Positions 1 to 6,647 are shown, counted from the stretch's first letter. The stretch: DNA of 11,226 nt from JADFNO01 sp965369945 (GCA_965369945.1 CBDUST010000135.1:1-11226), one strand, 5' to 3'. Program-made: numbers and translations. The notes: a model not told the origin generated them from the letters alone.

Positions 1-50
1 TCGTCACCGATCATGATTGTCTCGTCGCGCTGACGTGAGAGCACCAACAC
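1..50 (-). CDS. csrA: CsrA, carbon storage regulator (N-terminal fragment, cut by window edge)
   Basis: CsrA is a small dimeric RNA-binding protein that represses or stabilises mRNAs by binding GGA motifs, often over a ribosome binding site. Only 16 complete codons lie inside the window. Read on the minus strand from a GTG at 50-48 they give M-L-V-L-S-R-Q-R-D-E-T-I-M-I-G-D, which matches the highly conserved CsrA beginning (MLVLSRKxxExIxIGD). A clear ribosome binding site AAGGAG at 63-58 stands 7 bases before the GTG and fixes the start. The gene follows fliW after 156 bases, the usual fliW-csrA pairing in which FliW sequesters CsrA. The rest of the gene lies off the left edge, so intactness cannot be judged. 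Confidence 0.93.
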   Translation of the reverse strand, partial: MLVLSRQRDETIMIGD

Positions 51-57
51 GTGCAGG

Positions 58-63
58 CTCCTT
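58..63 (-). promoter_or_regulatory. csrA ribosome binding site
   Basis: AAGGAG on the minus strand lies 7 bases upstream of the GTG start codon of csrA. It contains a GGA, so it could also be a CsrA contact point for autoregulation. That second role is inference. Confidence 0.8.
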
Positions 64-82
64 CGTGACTGGGGATCCGCAT

Positions 83-97
83 CGGGATCGAATCCCG
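83..97 (-). promoter_or_regulatory. Small inverted repeat in the csrA leader
   Basis: CGGGAT (83-88) and ATCCCG (92-97) are perfect 6-base complements around a 3-base loop. They lie between fliW and the csrA ribosome binding site. There is no T-run after it on the minus strand, so it is not a convincing terminator. It may simply be leader structure. Confidence 0.35.
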
Positions 98-180
98 CAG
101 GACCCTCGCCGAGGCTTCCGTGCCCCGGGCCGGTCAGATCGATTCCATCGCCCACCAGCGGCTTGTAAGCCAACTGGAGA

Positions 181-205
181 AGCGCGCCGTTTCCTCGGAC
201 GCGCT
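181..205 (-). promoter_or_regulatory. Hairpin with AGGAAA loop just after fliW; possible CsrA site
   Basis: On the minus strand AGCGCG (205-200) pairs with CGCGCT (186-181). After a single bulged T at 199 the stem continues with CCG (198-196) against CGG (189-187), leaving the hexaloop AGGAAA (195-190). That is nine base pairs, directly after the fliW stop codon (TAG, 209-207). A GGA in a short loop on a GC stem is the form recognised by CsrA-family proteins. No T-run follows, so a factor-independent terminator is less likely. The CsrA role is inference. Confidence 0.45.
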
Positions 206-206
206 A

Positions 207-653
207 CTACGCCGAGGCAACGGCCGCCGGCTTGTCAAGCTGAACGATCTCATGCCGAGTCGTCCATCGCTTGTCGGCCAGCACCAATTGCATGGCGTGA
301 CGGGTGACTACGTTGACGATAAGCGGACCTTGCAGATTCGCCGTCAACGCGCGGTCGTGCTTGTTCAGGATCACAAACACCTGCGCGTCGTCGAGCTTGT
401 CTAGGCCCAACTCATCCATCTGTTCCCGGCGAATGGGAACCTGGTAGTCCCGCATCCACAGGCTCGGGTCAGTCACCACGAACGCCAGCTCCGGCGCGTC
501 GATCGATTGCAGCCAAAAGAATGCCGCATCATCGTCCGGCTGGAGCAGTGCGTACCTCGTGAAGCTCGTAAACCCGAGCAAGCCTGCGGGGAAGGTGATG
601 ATGCGATTCGCATCCACATCCACCATACCGAAGCGGGTTGTCTCGACGTTCAT
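207..653 (-). CDS. fliW: FliW, flagellar assembly factor and CsrA antagonist
   Basis: FliW is a cytoplasmic protein of about 130-150 residues. In Bacillus and Campylobacter it binds flagellin and, when free, binds CsrA allosterically to relieve repression of flagellin translation. The 148-residue product shows the family pattern: FPAGLLGF at residues 21-28, FFWLQS at 45-50, a TDPSLW segment near 61-66, VFVILNKHD near 92-100, and ANLQGPLIVN at 105-114. The frame stays open up to a TTG at 683, but I chose the ATG at 653-651. It has a GGAG ribosome binding site 7 bases upstream and gives the usual N-terminus shortly before the first beta strand. It lies downstream of flgL and upstream of csrA, the classic partner arrangement. 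Its leader is rich in GGA motifs. Confidence 0.95.
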   Translation of the reverse strand: MNVETTRFGMVDVDANRIITFPAGLLGFTSFTRYALLQPDDDAAFFWLQSIDAPELAFVVTDPSLWMRDYQVPIRREQMDELGLDKLDDAQVFVILNKHDRALTANLQGPLIVNVVTRHAMQLVLADKRWTTRHEIVQLDKPAAVASA

Positions 654-696
654 CTGAACGCTCCGAATCCATCGGCCAACCAATCCTTGGTCTACG

Positions 697-718
697 CTGC
701 TCTCAACTCCAAGAGCAG
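697..718 (-). promoter_or_regulatory. GGA-loop hairpin in the fliW leader
   Basis: CTGCTCT (697-703) and AGAGCAG (712-718) form a perfect 7-base stem. On the transcribed strand the 8-base loop reads TGGAGTTG, presenting a GGA. It lies about 45 bases upstream of the fliW start and next to the GGACAGGAGGTCC element. CsrA binding is a reasonable but untested reading. Confidence 0.4.
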
Positions 719-720
719 TA

Positions 721-734
721 GGACCTCCTGTCCA
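721..734 (-). promoter_or_regulatory. GGACAGGAGGTCC element in the fliW leader (second copy before flgI)
   Basis: The minus-strand sequence TGGACAGGAGGTCC is identical over 14 bases to the segment holding the flgI ribosome binding site (6593-6606). GGAC and GTCC can pair, leaving AGGAG in the loop. Here the strong Shine-Dalgarno-like core is not followed at a usual distance by ATG or GTG, so it is either a regulatory hairpin or an orphan ribosome binding site. A CTG five bases downstream would open an 8-codon reading frame ending in TAG, which I regard as a weak possibility. Confidence 0.5.
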
Positions 735-776
735 AGCGCCGATCCGGCCGGTAGACCGACGCTGATATCAAATCTG

Positions 777-2756
777 CTACCGCAGAAAATCCATCAGACT
801 CAAAGATGCCGCCTGACTTGCGGTAATAAGCCCAGCTTGAAGCTGTTGCTGTAATGTTGAAAAGCGAATAGCCGCCTCTGTAAAATCCATGTCTTGAACC
901 TGACTTCGCAATGAAAAATCTTGAAGCCGCAAGTCTTCCTGGCGTCGTGTTGCATCCATTACCTGACGATTGCGGACCCCTGCTGTCGCTCGCGCGTTCG
1001 CAAGCCGATTGATATCCGTTTCCAAACTCCCTGTTGCAAGTGTGATGCCGCGCTCATCATTCCCCAGTAACGCATCACGAAGGGCGATCAGGTGCGAGAA
1101 AACACTATCCACGGCAACGGTTGCGCGATCTTCGCCTGTCAAAGTTGCGCCCGTAGTAGACCCGAGAATCCCCAGGTTCTCCGCTGCATGCGAACCGTTG
1201 AGCGCTTCCACGAGCGTGGTCGCACCGACTGTCACGTCCGTCAGCTCGATGCCGTTCCCGTCCGCGGCTAGAGCAGCCTCAAACTCCGCAGGAACTGCAA
1301 CGCCCGCCGCCGTCGCCGCAGCGTTAATCTTGTCCAACACGTCGGCGACGGTGGTAGCACCGGCGAGGTCGACATCGAACGTGCGCCCGTCCTTGACTGT
1401 GATCCGAAAATCAAGGTCCCTTGCCGGGTCGGGGAGACCTGTGATCGGGTCAACGTTCCCCGAGAGAATCTCTATACCGAGCCCGTTGTTGAAGTCCGAC
1501 AATTCCGTCCATGCGGCCAGCGAGCGGACACCAAGTTCCGTGGCCGTCGTTCCTCCCGCCACCTCTGCAATCGCCATCTCCCCGCCGGACAGTTCGTTGA
1601 TGAAGTTCAGCCGATCACCGGTATCCGCAATTTCCACGCGCACACCCAGGTTCAATCCCTTGACTAGGTTCTTGATGTCCTGCACGGTCGTCGCGGTCGA
1701 TAGATCCAGATCCCGCGTCTGACCAGCATTGATGACTCTCAGCGTCCCCAGTGGTAGCGTCACGCCCGTCAGGCTGGTAACGAGTGTCAAGTCGGTCAGT
1801 CGCGGATCGACATCGGAGCCGTCTATCGTGACGCCGTCAAAGACTTGTGCGATCCCCAGGTCCGAAGCCGTACCGCCGCCGCTCGGATCGGTGATCGTCA
1901 CGGTAACCCCGCCGCTAGGCACGATCTCAAAGGCGTTGCCGGCAGCGCTGATCGCCACGGTCGCACCGGGATCCTCGGTTTGGATCGCCGTTTGGATCGT
2001 GCTGATCGCATCAGCCACCGTGTGCGCGCCAGTCAGATCGATCGTCACGTCCACGCCGTTCACGTCGGCGTTGATGGAGCCCAAACTCACACCCAATCCT
2101 CGGGCGCCGTTGAGGTCCTGCAGCCTCGTGTTGCCGGTCATGATGGGATCAAGGTCAACCGCTCCTTCAACTCGCGCGCTCAGCGCGCCGAAGGCTTGTT
2201 CCCCTGACAAAGTGATCGGAATCGGTCCGGCCGACCCGACGTCGGTCGTCATGCCGTCGCCTACGCCCTGATACTGCAATTTGCCGAGCAGTTCGACCAT
2301 GGGAGGTAGCGCCGTCTCATCACCTCCGAAGAAATACAGATCTTGAAACTGCCGGTTCGCGATGCCGAGGAGCTGATTGATCATCGCGTCGATCACTTGC
2401 GCCTGGTTCTTGCGGGTCTCGCTGTCACTACCGACCCCGATTTGACTGGACCCAAGACCTTTGGCCTCCAACCGCATCTCTGAGGCGTCTCCCAGCGCTG
2501 CATCGACGTTCCCTAGAACCGAATCGCTGTGTGATAGGTTGCGCAATCGTTGATCGCGGCGCTCGATCAGGTCGTCCAGCACACTGATCGAACTTGCCGC
2601 AACCGGGTTGTCCGAAGCACGGTTGACCGCCTTGCCGCTGGCCAGTTGGATCTGCAACTGCAGGATATCCCGCTGGGTCCGGGTCAACGAACTCTGTACG
2701 ATCTGGGAAACGAGCGAGTTGGGAACACGGGCTAGATTAGAGGGAATGCTGCTCAT
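777..2756 (-). CDS. flgL: FlgL, hook-filament junction protein (long form with inserted repeats)
   Basis: FlgL (HAP3) forms the ring between FlgK and the flagellin filament and is exported through the flagellar type III apparatus. At 659 residues it is roughly twice the length of enterobacterial FlgL. The flagellin-like N-terminal helical region (residues about 12-145, including LASGKAVNRASDNPVAAS near 38-55) and the C-terminal helical region (about 545-659, ending LITASQAASLSLMDFLR) are intact. Between them lie three related modules of about 95-115 residues (about 207-301, 317-409, 415-530). Each has a DL-x-A-x-TV-x-D strand-helix signature and ends with an LGI/LGV turn, resembling flagellin IN-type domains. 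It starts 46 bases after flgK. The ATG at 2756-2754 has no visible Shine-Dalgarno; its leader is pyrimidine-rich because of a heptamer repeat. Identity is firm; the role of the modules is inferred. Confidence 0.93.
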   Translation of the reverse strand: MSSIPSNLARVPNSLVSQIVQSSLTRTQRDILQLQIQLASGKAVNRASDNPVAASSISVLDDLIERRDQRLRNLSHSDSVLGNVDAALGDASEMRLEAKGLGSSQIGVGSDSETRKNQAQVIDAMINQLLGIANRQFQDLYFFGGDETALPPMVELLGKLQYQGVGDGMTTDVGSAGPIPITLSGEQAFGALSARVEGAVDLDPIMTGNTRLQDLNGARGLGVSLGSINADVNGVDVTIDLTGAHTVADAISTIQTAIQTEDPGATVAISAAGNAFEIVPSGGVTVTITDPSGGGTASDLGIAQVFDGVTIDGSDVDPRLTDLTLVTSLTGVTLPLGTLRVINAGQTRDLDLSTATTVQDIKNLVKGLNLGVRVEIADTGDRLNFINELSGGEMAIAEVAGGTTATELGVRSLAAWTELSDFNNGLGIEILSGNVDPITGLPDPARDLDFRITVKDGRTFDVDLAGATTVADVLDKINAAATAAGVAVPAEFEAALAADGNGIELTDVTVGATTLVEALNGSHAAENLGILGSTTGATLTGEDRATVAVDSVFSHLIALRDALLGNDERGITLATGSLETDINRLANARATAGVRNRQVMDATRRQEDLRLQDFSLRSQVQDMDFTEAAIRFSTLQQQLQAGLITASQAASLSLMDFLR

Positions 2757-2761
2757 AAGAA

Positions 2762-2789
2762 GGGATTAGGAATGAGGGATGAGGGATGA
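2762..2789 (-). repeat. Four-copy 7-bp tandem repeat between flgK and flgL
   Basis: On the plus strand the units are GGGATTA, GGAATGA, GGGATGA, GGGATGA, followed by GGGG. On the flagellar mRNA this becomes an all-but-purine-free TCATCCC-type tract. It occupies most of the 46-base flgK-flgL spacer and ends 5 bases before the flgL start codon. Unit length is 7, so copy-number change would alter leader length but no reading frame. Confidence 0.8.
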
Positions 2790-2802
2790 GGGGAAGATAA
2801 GG

Positions 2803-4497
2803 TCAGATGATCGATAATAGTGTTTGGAGGGTTTCGTCGATGACAGCGATGAAGCGAGCGGCGGCTTGAAACTGGCGCTGGAAGGTGAGCAGGTTGATCG
2901 TTTCTTCGTCCAGCGACACGCCGGAGACCGCCTGCACTTGTGCGGATAAACTCTCGCGGACAAGACTGGATGATTCAACCGCGTCGTTGGCGGCGCCGGC
3001 CTTGACCGCCAGCGACGTCACCGCATCCCGCCAAAATCCACGAAGGCTCGTTCCACCCAACTCCTGCACCGAGACGTCCTGCAAATCGGCCAGTAACAAC
3101 GCCGTGTCGTTGGAGCCCGGCACATGCCCCGCCCCGGCCGCAACGAAACTCGGATCGTTCCGAATCGTTTCGTTCACACCAATTGTTGCCGCATCCGCGC
3201 CCGTGAAGAAAGTGTTCAAACCCAAAGCCGCCAGCGCACCGCTCGTATCGTCGGAGAAACTGATCTCGTATCCACTGTTGGCGGCAAGCTCGAGCGCTTT
3301 CGTAGCGCTGGAATTCGCCGTCACGTTCGGAACACCGACCACCACGTTGATCTCGTTGATAAGATCGTCCAGCGAATCCGCGTCGCCATCCACGTTGATC
3401 TGGTACGTGGTCCTCGTTCCCGAGTCCTGGTGCGTCACGTGGATAAAGAAGCTTCCGTTTTCGATCGGGAAGTCCAGCCCGGCCCCGGCAGAGTTGAGAT
3501 TCACCGTGGTGTCGGCAACGTTGTACGTGCCTGTCAACTGCTCGAAGCCGTTCCGGCCTTGACCCTGTGAATGGACGCGATTGACCTGGAATATCAACTG
3601 GGCGGCAAAGGTGTCAAGATCGTCAATGGCCGGCTGAACCGTGTCCTCGCGCTGCCGCAACAATCCGCCGATTCGACCCGTAGTCACGTTGAGCTTCGTC
3701 CCGTCGGCCTTCACACGCACCGACACTTCCGTCTTCCCGTTGATCGACTCCACGCGAAGATCGATGCCGCGCGATTGACCTCCCAAAATAATCGGGGCCG
3801 AGCCGACGAATACATCGATCGCCCCGTTGGCCTGCTCGACGACACTCACGTCGAGATACCCAGCCAGTTGATCGATCAGAACATCACGCTGATCACGCAG
3901 TGCCGCCGTTTCGGAGACACCCTGCTCGGTTTGCGTGATCTGTGAGTTGAGCAGCGAGATACGATCGAGGGTGTCGTTCACCGCGATCACCGATGCAGAC
4001 AACTCGCGATCGATCTCCTTGATCACCACGCCGTAATCACCACGCAGTGCACTGATCTTGTTGGACAGCGTCGCTCCCTGCTGCACAACCAATGATCTGA
4101 CCGCAGTATCCTCGGGATTATTTGCCAATTCTGAAAACGCGCCGAAGAACGCACTCAATGCGCTGGAAATGTCAGAATCGCTCAGCTCGTTTTGCAAGAT
4201 CTCGATCGACGTCAGGAATCGCTGGTCGACCAAGGCGGTGTGTTCCTGCCCCAGCGCATCGCGGAGCCGAGATTGCAGCGCGGTGTCAACTTCTCGGCGG
4301 ATCGCTTGCAACTGCACGCCTTGGCCAATGAAGGCGTTGCGCCCGACGATCTCGTCACCTGCCGCCGCCAAGTGGATCGTCCGGCGATGAAACCCCACCG
4401 TCGCGACGTTGGCCATGTTGTTGCCGGCCACTTGCATCGCCGCTTGACTTGCAGCTAGCGCCGATCGACCGATTTGTAGGGCGCCGTTGAGACTCAT
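2803..4497 (-). CDS. flgK: FlgK, hook-associated protein 1
   Basis: FlgK (HAP1) is the first junction protein on the distal end of the hook, exported with the help of FlgN. The product has 564 residues, within the family range. It begins with the flagellar rod/hook signature (residues 1-36: ALAASQAAMQVAGNNMANVA then TVGF). It continues with a coiled helical stretch (about 130-215) containing the usual ALRDQRDVLIDQLAGYLD segment, and closes with the C-terminal motif SGVSLDEETINLLTFQRQFQ (about 525-544), AAARFIAVIDETLQTLL. A segment at about 345-430 (DDLINEINVVVG then ALGL) resembles the modules inserted in the neighbouring FlgL. The ATG at 4497 has only a weak upstream AGGA, 13 bases away. It is 56 bases downstream of flgN. 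Confidence 0.96.
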   Translation of the reverse strand: MSLNGALQIGRSALAASQAAMQVAGNNMANVATVGFHRRTIHLAAAGDEIVGRNAFIGQGVQLQAIRREVDTALQSRLRDALGQEHTALVDQRFLTSIEILQNELSDSDISSALSAFFGAFSELANNPEDTAVRSLVVQQGATLSNKISALRGDYGVVIKEIDRELSASVIAVNDTLDRISLLNSQITQTEQGVSETAALRDQRDVLIDQLAGYLDVSVVEQANGAIDVFVGSAPIILGGQSRGIDLRVESINGKTEVSVRVKADGTKLNVTTGRIGGLLRQREDTVQPAIDDLDTFAAQLIFQVNRVHSQGQGRNGFEQLTGTYNVADTTVNLNSAGAGLDFPIENGSFFIHVTHQDSGTRTTYQINVDGDADSLDDLINEINVVVGVPNVTANSSATKALELAANSGYEISFSDDTSGALAALGLNTFFTGADAATIGVNETIRNDPSFVAAGAGHVPGSNDTALLLADLQDVSVQELGGTSLRGFWRDAVTSLAVKAGAANDAVESSSLVRESLSAQVQAVSGVSLDEETINLLTFQRQFQAAARFIAVIDETLQTLLSII

Positions 4498-4553
4498 GGT
4501 CTTATTCGTGTCCTGATCGTCATGACTTCACCGCCCCAACGACCACGCTACTC

Positions 4554-5096
4554 CTAGCTCTTAAGGTCCAAACAGAATTGATACTGCGCTCCGGTGGCGA
4601 TCCGGCCCCGATCGGAATACACACGAGCCCGACTCAGCGCCGACTGCACGGTCTGCAGCAATCCACCCATGTGCCGTGATAACCCATCCGCCGCCGCGCG
4701 CACAATACTGCTCGCGGACCGTACTTCCTCGATCGTTCCGCGCAACGTTTGTGATAACTGAAGCAGCCGAGTTCGGTTTGGCTCGTCGATCGCTTGAGCA
4801 ACCTCACTGATCGAAAAGGGCCGACTTGCCTTCGGATCGATTGCTCGCGTAAGCTCCGCGGTCAGAATCAGCCGCGTTTTCTCCATCTCGGTCACATGCT
4901 GCGCTACCGTGTTTTCTTGTTGGCAAAGATCCGTGATCGCGTTCATATCCGCATGGCGGATCGCCTCGCGCTTGCGCTGGATCATTTGCCCCAAGTTCTC
5001 GTAGTCTTGTTGCTGACTGCGAAGAAGCAGTTCAAGCTGCATCACCAGTTCGTCAACGTTCGTTAGGGCCGTCGATTCAACTTCACGACTCGACAT
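4554..5096 (-). CDS. flgN: FlgN-type export chaperone for FlgK/FlgL
   Basis: FlgN proteins are small cytoplasmic, largely helical chaperones that bind the C-termini of FlgK and FlgL and deliver them to the flagellar export gate. The 180-residue product is nearly all helix. It has an N-terminal coiled region (about 12-85, LVMQLELLLRSQQQDYENLG then MIQRKREAIRHAD), a second helical region (about 105-155), and the C-terminal VYSDRGRI segment similar to the conserved end of FlgN-like sequences. Position between the rod protein and flgK supports the call. The frame is open to an ATG at 5117, but the ATG at 5096-5094 has GGAG seven bases upstream and is preferred. It overlaps the end of the rod gene by 14 bases, suggesting translational coupling. 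Confidence 0.85.
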   Translation of the reverse strand: MSSREVESTALTNVDELVMQLELLLRSQQQDYENLGQMIQRKREAIRHADMNAITDLCQQENTVAQHVTEMEKTRLILTAELTRAIDPKASRPFSISEVAQAIDEPNRTRLLQLSQTLRGTIEEVRSASSIVRAAADGLSRHMGGLLQTVQSALSRARVYSDRGRIATGAQYQFCLDLKS

Positions 5097-5487
5097 GATC
5101 TGACTCCGATGGCACATCGTTCGTAGGTTTTTCAGGCCCCAACAGCCGATCCAGGATCGTGTCCACGAGCGGGAAGTTGGCGGCGCCGATGATCCGATCA
5201 GCCATGTGCTGACTCAGCATCGGTGCGAAGCGTTTCTCAGCCGCGGTTGGTGCAAACGGAGGCTCGGCAAGGGGGCGTTCGTACATCGCATCGAGCACCG
5301 GCACCAGAAGTGCCGACGCGACGAGCTCCGTCGCTGCTTGCCGCGCTGCTGAGCGACCGTGCGTTTGGGCCTCTTTTTGTAGGGCTTCAGCGAACGACGC
5401 GCCCCTCGGCTCGTTGCCCATAGCTCCCGCCGGGCCCGGACGTGCGAGCTTTACCATCACATCTACGCTGGCCATTGGTTCGATCAT
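5083..5487 (-). CDS. FlgJ-type rod-binding protein (no muramidase domain)
   Basis: The 134-residue product corresponds to the N-terminal rod-binding half of FlgJ, which caps the growing rod in the periplasm. The signature lies at about residues 47-116: AARQAATELVASALLVPVLD, a linker, EKRFAPMLSQHMADRIIGAA and FPLVDTILDRLL. The C-terminal peptidoglycan-hydrolysing domain of enterobacterial FlgJ is absent, as is common outside proteobacteria, so a separate enzyme must open the wall. The ATG at 5487-5485 overlaps the flgI stop as ATGA, which argues for coupled translation. A second ATG four codons later has no better ribosome binding site. No signal peptide is seen, consistent with export through the flagellar apparatus. 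Confidence 0.85.
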   Translation of the reverse strand: MIEPMASVDVMVKLARPGPAGAMGNEPRGASFAEALQKEAQTHGRSAARQAATELVASALLVPVLDAMYERPLAEPPFAPTAAEKRFAPMLSQHMADRIIGAANFPLVDTILDRLLGPEKPTNDVPSESDHVES

Positions 5488-6590
5488 CGATCCACGATCT
5501 CCGCGTGCAGCGCCCCGGTTTTCTTCAGCTCGTAGATAATGGCGATCTGATCCTCCACCGGGACCTTCAGTTGGTCCAAGGCGGACAGCAAGTCCAGCAA
5601 CCGCGTCGACGATCGAGTTTGCTGCCGCGTCGTATCCAACCCGATGTACCGACGCTCCCTGAGGATGGGCTGTTGCGGCGTGGCGACCGGCTCCGGTGTA
5701 ATGCTCGTGATCGACAGACCTCGATGGGCAATCCCCACCGGCGATATCTCCACGTTGCCCGTTACCAGAATGATGCCCTGCTTTTCGTTTATCACGATCC
5801 GCGCTTCGGTCTGGATCAGCGATGGATCAATGTGAATCGTCAACAGCGTCGTGATGAAGTTCGCCGGCTCGCGCCGCTCACCGGCCGGCAGCAGAATCTT
5901 CACGTTCTTCGCATCCTCCGCCACCGCAACATCCGGGTATCCGTCCAGTGCGAACTCGTCGTTGATCGCCGCGGCCAGCGTTGTCGCTGTGGGATACCCC
6001 GCGTATTGATCCTTGATAATCAGATCCAACGTGCCTGCGGATGTGACCGGATTGGTTCGGATGTCCTGCAGCATCTGCCCTCCGCCGCGAATCACTCCGC
6101 TGCGCGGATTCACGCCCTCGATCATCACCGTTCCCGTCGCCATCGCCAGCGGCAATAACTCCGGCGAATCCGGCAGCGGCAAACGCAGCGGCGACATCAC
6201 CAGCCGACCGCCCGCCAAGCTCTCGGCGTTGAACAATGTTTCTACAAAGGCGTCCAGCCGATCCCCTTCCCGCACACCTGTTGCCGGAATCTCAACCGTC
6301 ACCGCCACGATCGCATAGGCATCCGCCTTCGCCAACTCGTCCAGGCTCGGAACCGTGTTGCCGAGGTTCTTGAGAAGTTGGGCATACGGGCGCGCCGAGA
6401 CAAACGACTGCTTACTCTCGTCGCCCGTGCCGTCCAGACCAATCACGATTCCCATCCCGGTCACAACGTTTCGCTCATGTCCTTTGATTCGAACGAGATC
6501 TTGAACCGTTGTTCCGTAGGCAGCCGTTGCGCTCAGCGCAACTACCGCGCTAGTTATTACCCACGTCGAACGCCGTTTTGCCCTTGGCAT
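5484..6590 (-). CDS. flgI: FlgI, flagellar P-ring protein precursor
   Basis: FlgI assembles the P-ring, the bushing around the rod in the peptidoglycan/periplasm. The 368-residue precursor has the usual family length. Residues 1-26 form a Sec signal peptide (MPRAKRRSTW, hydrophobic core, AYG before the mature TTVQDLVRIKG). The conserved GMGIVIGLDGTGD stands at 45-57, SPLRLPLP at 133-140, NPRSGVIRGGG at 161-171, and the C-terminal LLDLLSALDQLKVPVEDQIA followed by LKKTGALHAEI. The open frame extends back to 6788, but the extra 66 codons lie across a promoter and repeat region. The ATG at 6590-6588 has AGGAGG five bases upstream and starts a perfect signal peptide. It heads the transcription unit; flgA and flgH, often its neighbours, are not present upstream. 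Confidence 0.97.
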   Translation of the reverse strand: MPRAKRRSTWVITSAVVALSATAAYGTTVQDLVRIKGHERNVVTGMGIVIGLDGTGDESKQSFVSARPYAQLLKNLGNTVPSLDELAKADAYAIVAVTVEIPATGVREGDRLDAFVETLFNAESLAGGRLVMSPLRLPLPDSPELLPLAMATGTVMIEGVNPRSGVIRGGGQMLQDIRTNPVTSAGTLDLIIKDQYAGYPTATTLAAAINDEFALDGYPDVAVAEDAKNVKILLPAGERREPANFITTLLTIHIDPSLIQTEARIVINEKQGIILVTGNVEISPVGIAHRGLSITSITPEPVATPQQPILRERRYIGLDTTRQQTRSSTRLLDLLSALDQLKVPVEDQIAIIYELKKTGALHAEIVDR

Positions 6591-6592
6591 GC

Positions 6593-6606
6593 GGACCTCC
6601 TGTCCA
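6593..6606 (-). promoter_or_regulatory. flgI ribosome binding site within a GGAC-AGGAG-GTCC stem-loop
   Basis: The minus-strand segment TGGACAGGAGGTCC contains the perfect Shine-Dalgarno AGGAGG (6601-6596), five bases before the flgI ATG. It can fold with GGAC against GTCC, putting AGGAG in the loop. The same 14 bases occur in the fliW leader at 721-734. A competing stem could form between CGGAC at 6621-6617, at the predicted transcript start, and GTCCG at 6596-6592. GGA in a loop over the ribosome binding site is the classic layout of a CsrA-repressed mRNA; that reading is inference. Confidence 0.6.
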
Positions 6607-6631
6607 TTGGCGGTTTGTCCGAACAACACCC

Positions 6632-6647
6632 TGCAAACCACGGGCCT
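6632..6647 (-). promoter_or_regulatory. Candidate sigma-54 promoter of the flagellar operon
   Basis: On the minus strand AGGCCCGTGGTTTGCA fits the -24/-12 consensus (TGGCACG-N4-TTGCA). The invariant GG (6646-6645) and GC (6634-6633) are separated by exactly 10 bases, and the full TTGCA block is present. The predicted transcript start near 6621 gives a leader of about 31 bases with the flgI ribosome binding site in the right place. Many flagellar operons use sigma-54. No activator gene is in the window. Confidence 0.6.

Noticed and set aside
721..740. Leader peptide translated from the orphan AGGAGG upstream of fliW
   Set aside because: Only CTG or TTG start codons are available and the frame is 8 codons or fewer; a regulatory hairpin explains the sequence better.
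970..1722. 250-residue plus-strand open frame opposite flgL
   Set aside because: Its Ser/Val/Pro/Arg-rich composition is what the reverse frame of a repetitive Ala/Thr/Asp-rich protein gives; no start signal or motif.
2885..3562. 225-residue plus-strand open frame opposite flgK
   Set aside because: Shadow of flgK on the opposite strand; no motif, membrane segment or ribosome binding site supports it.
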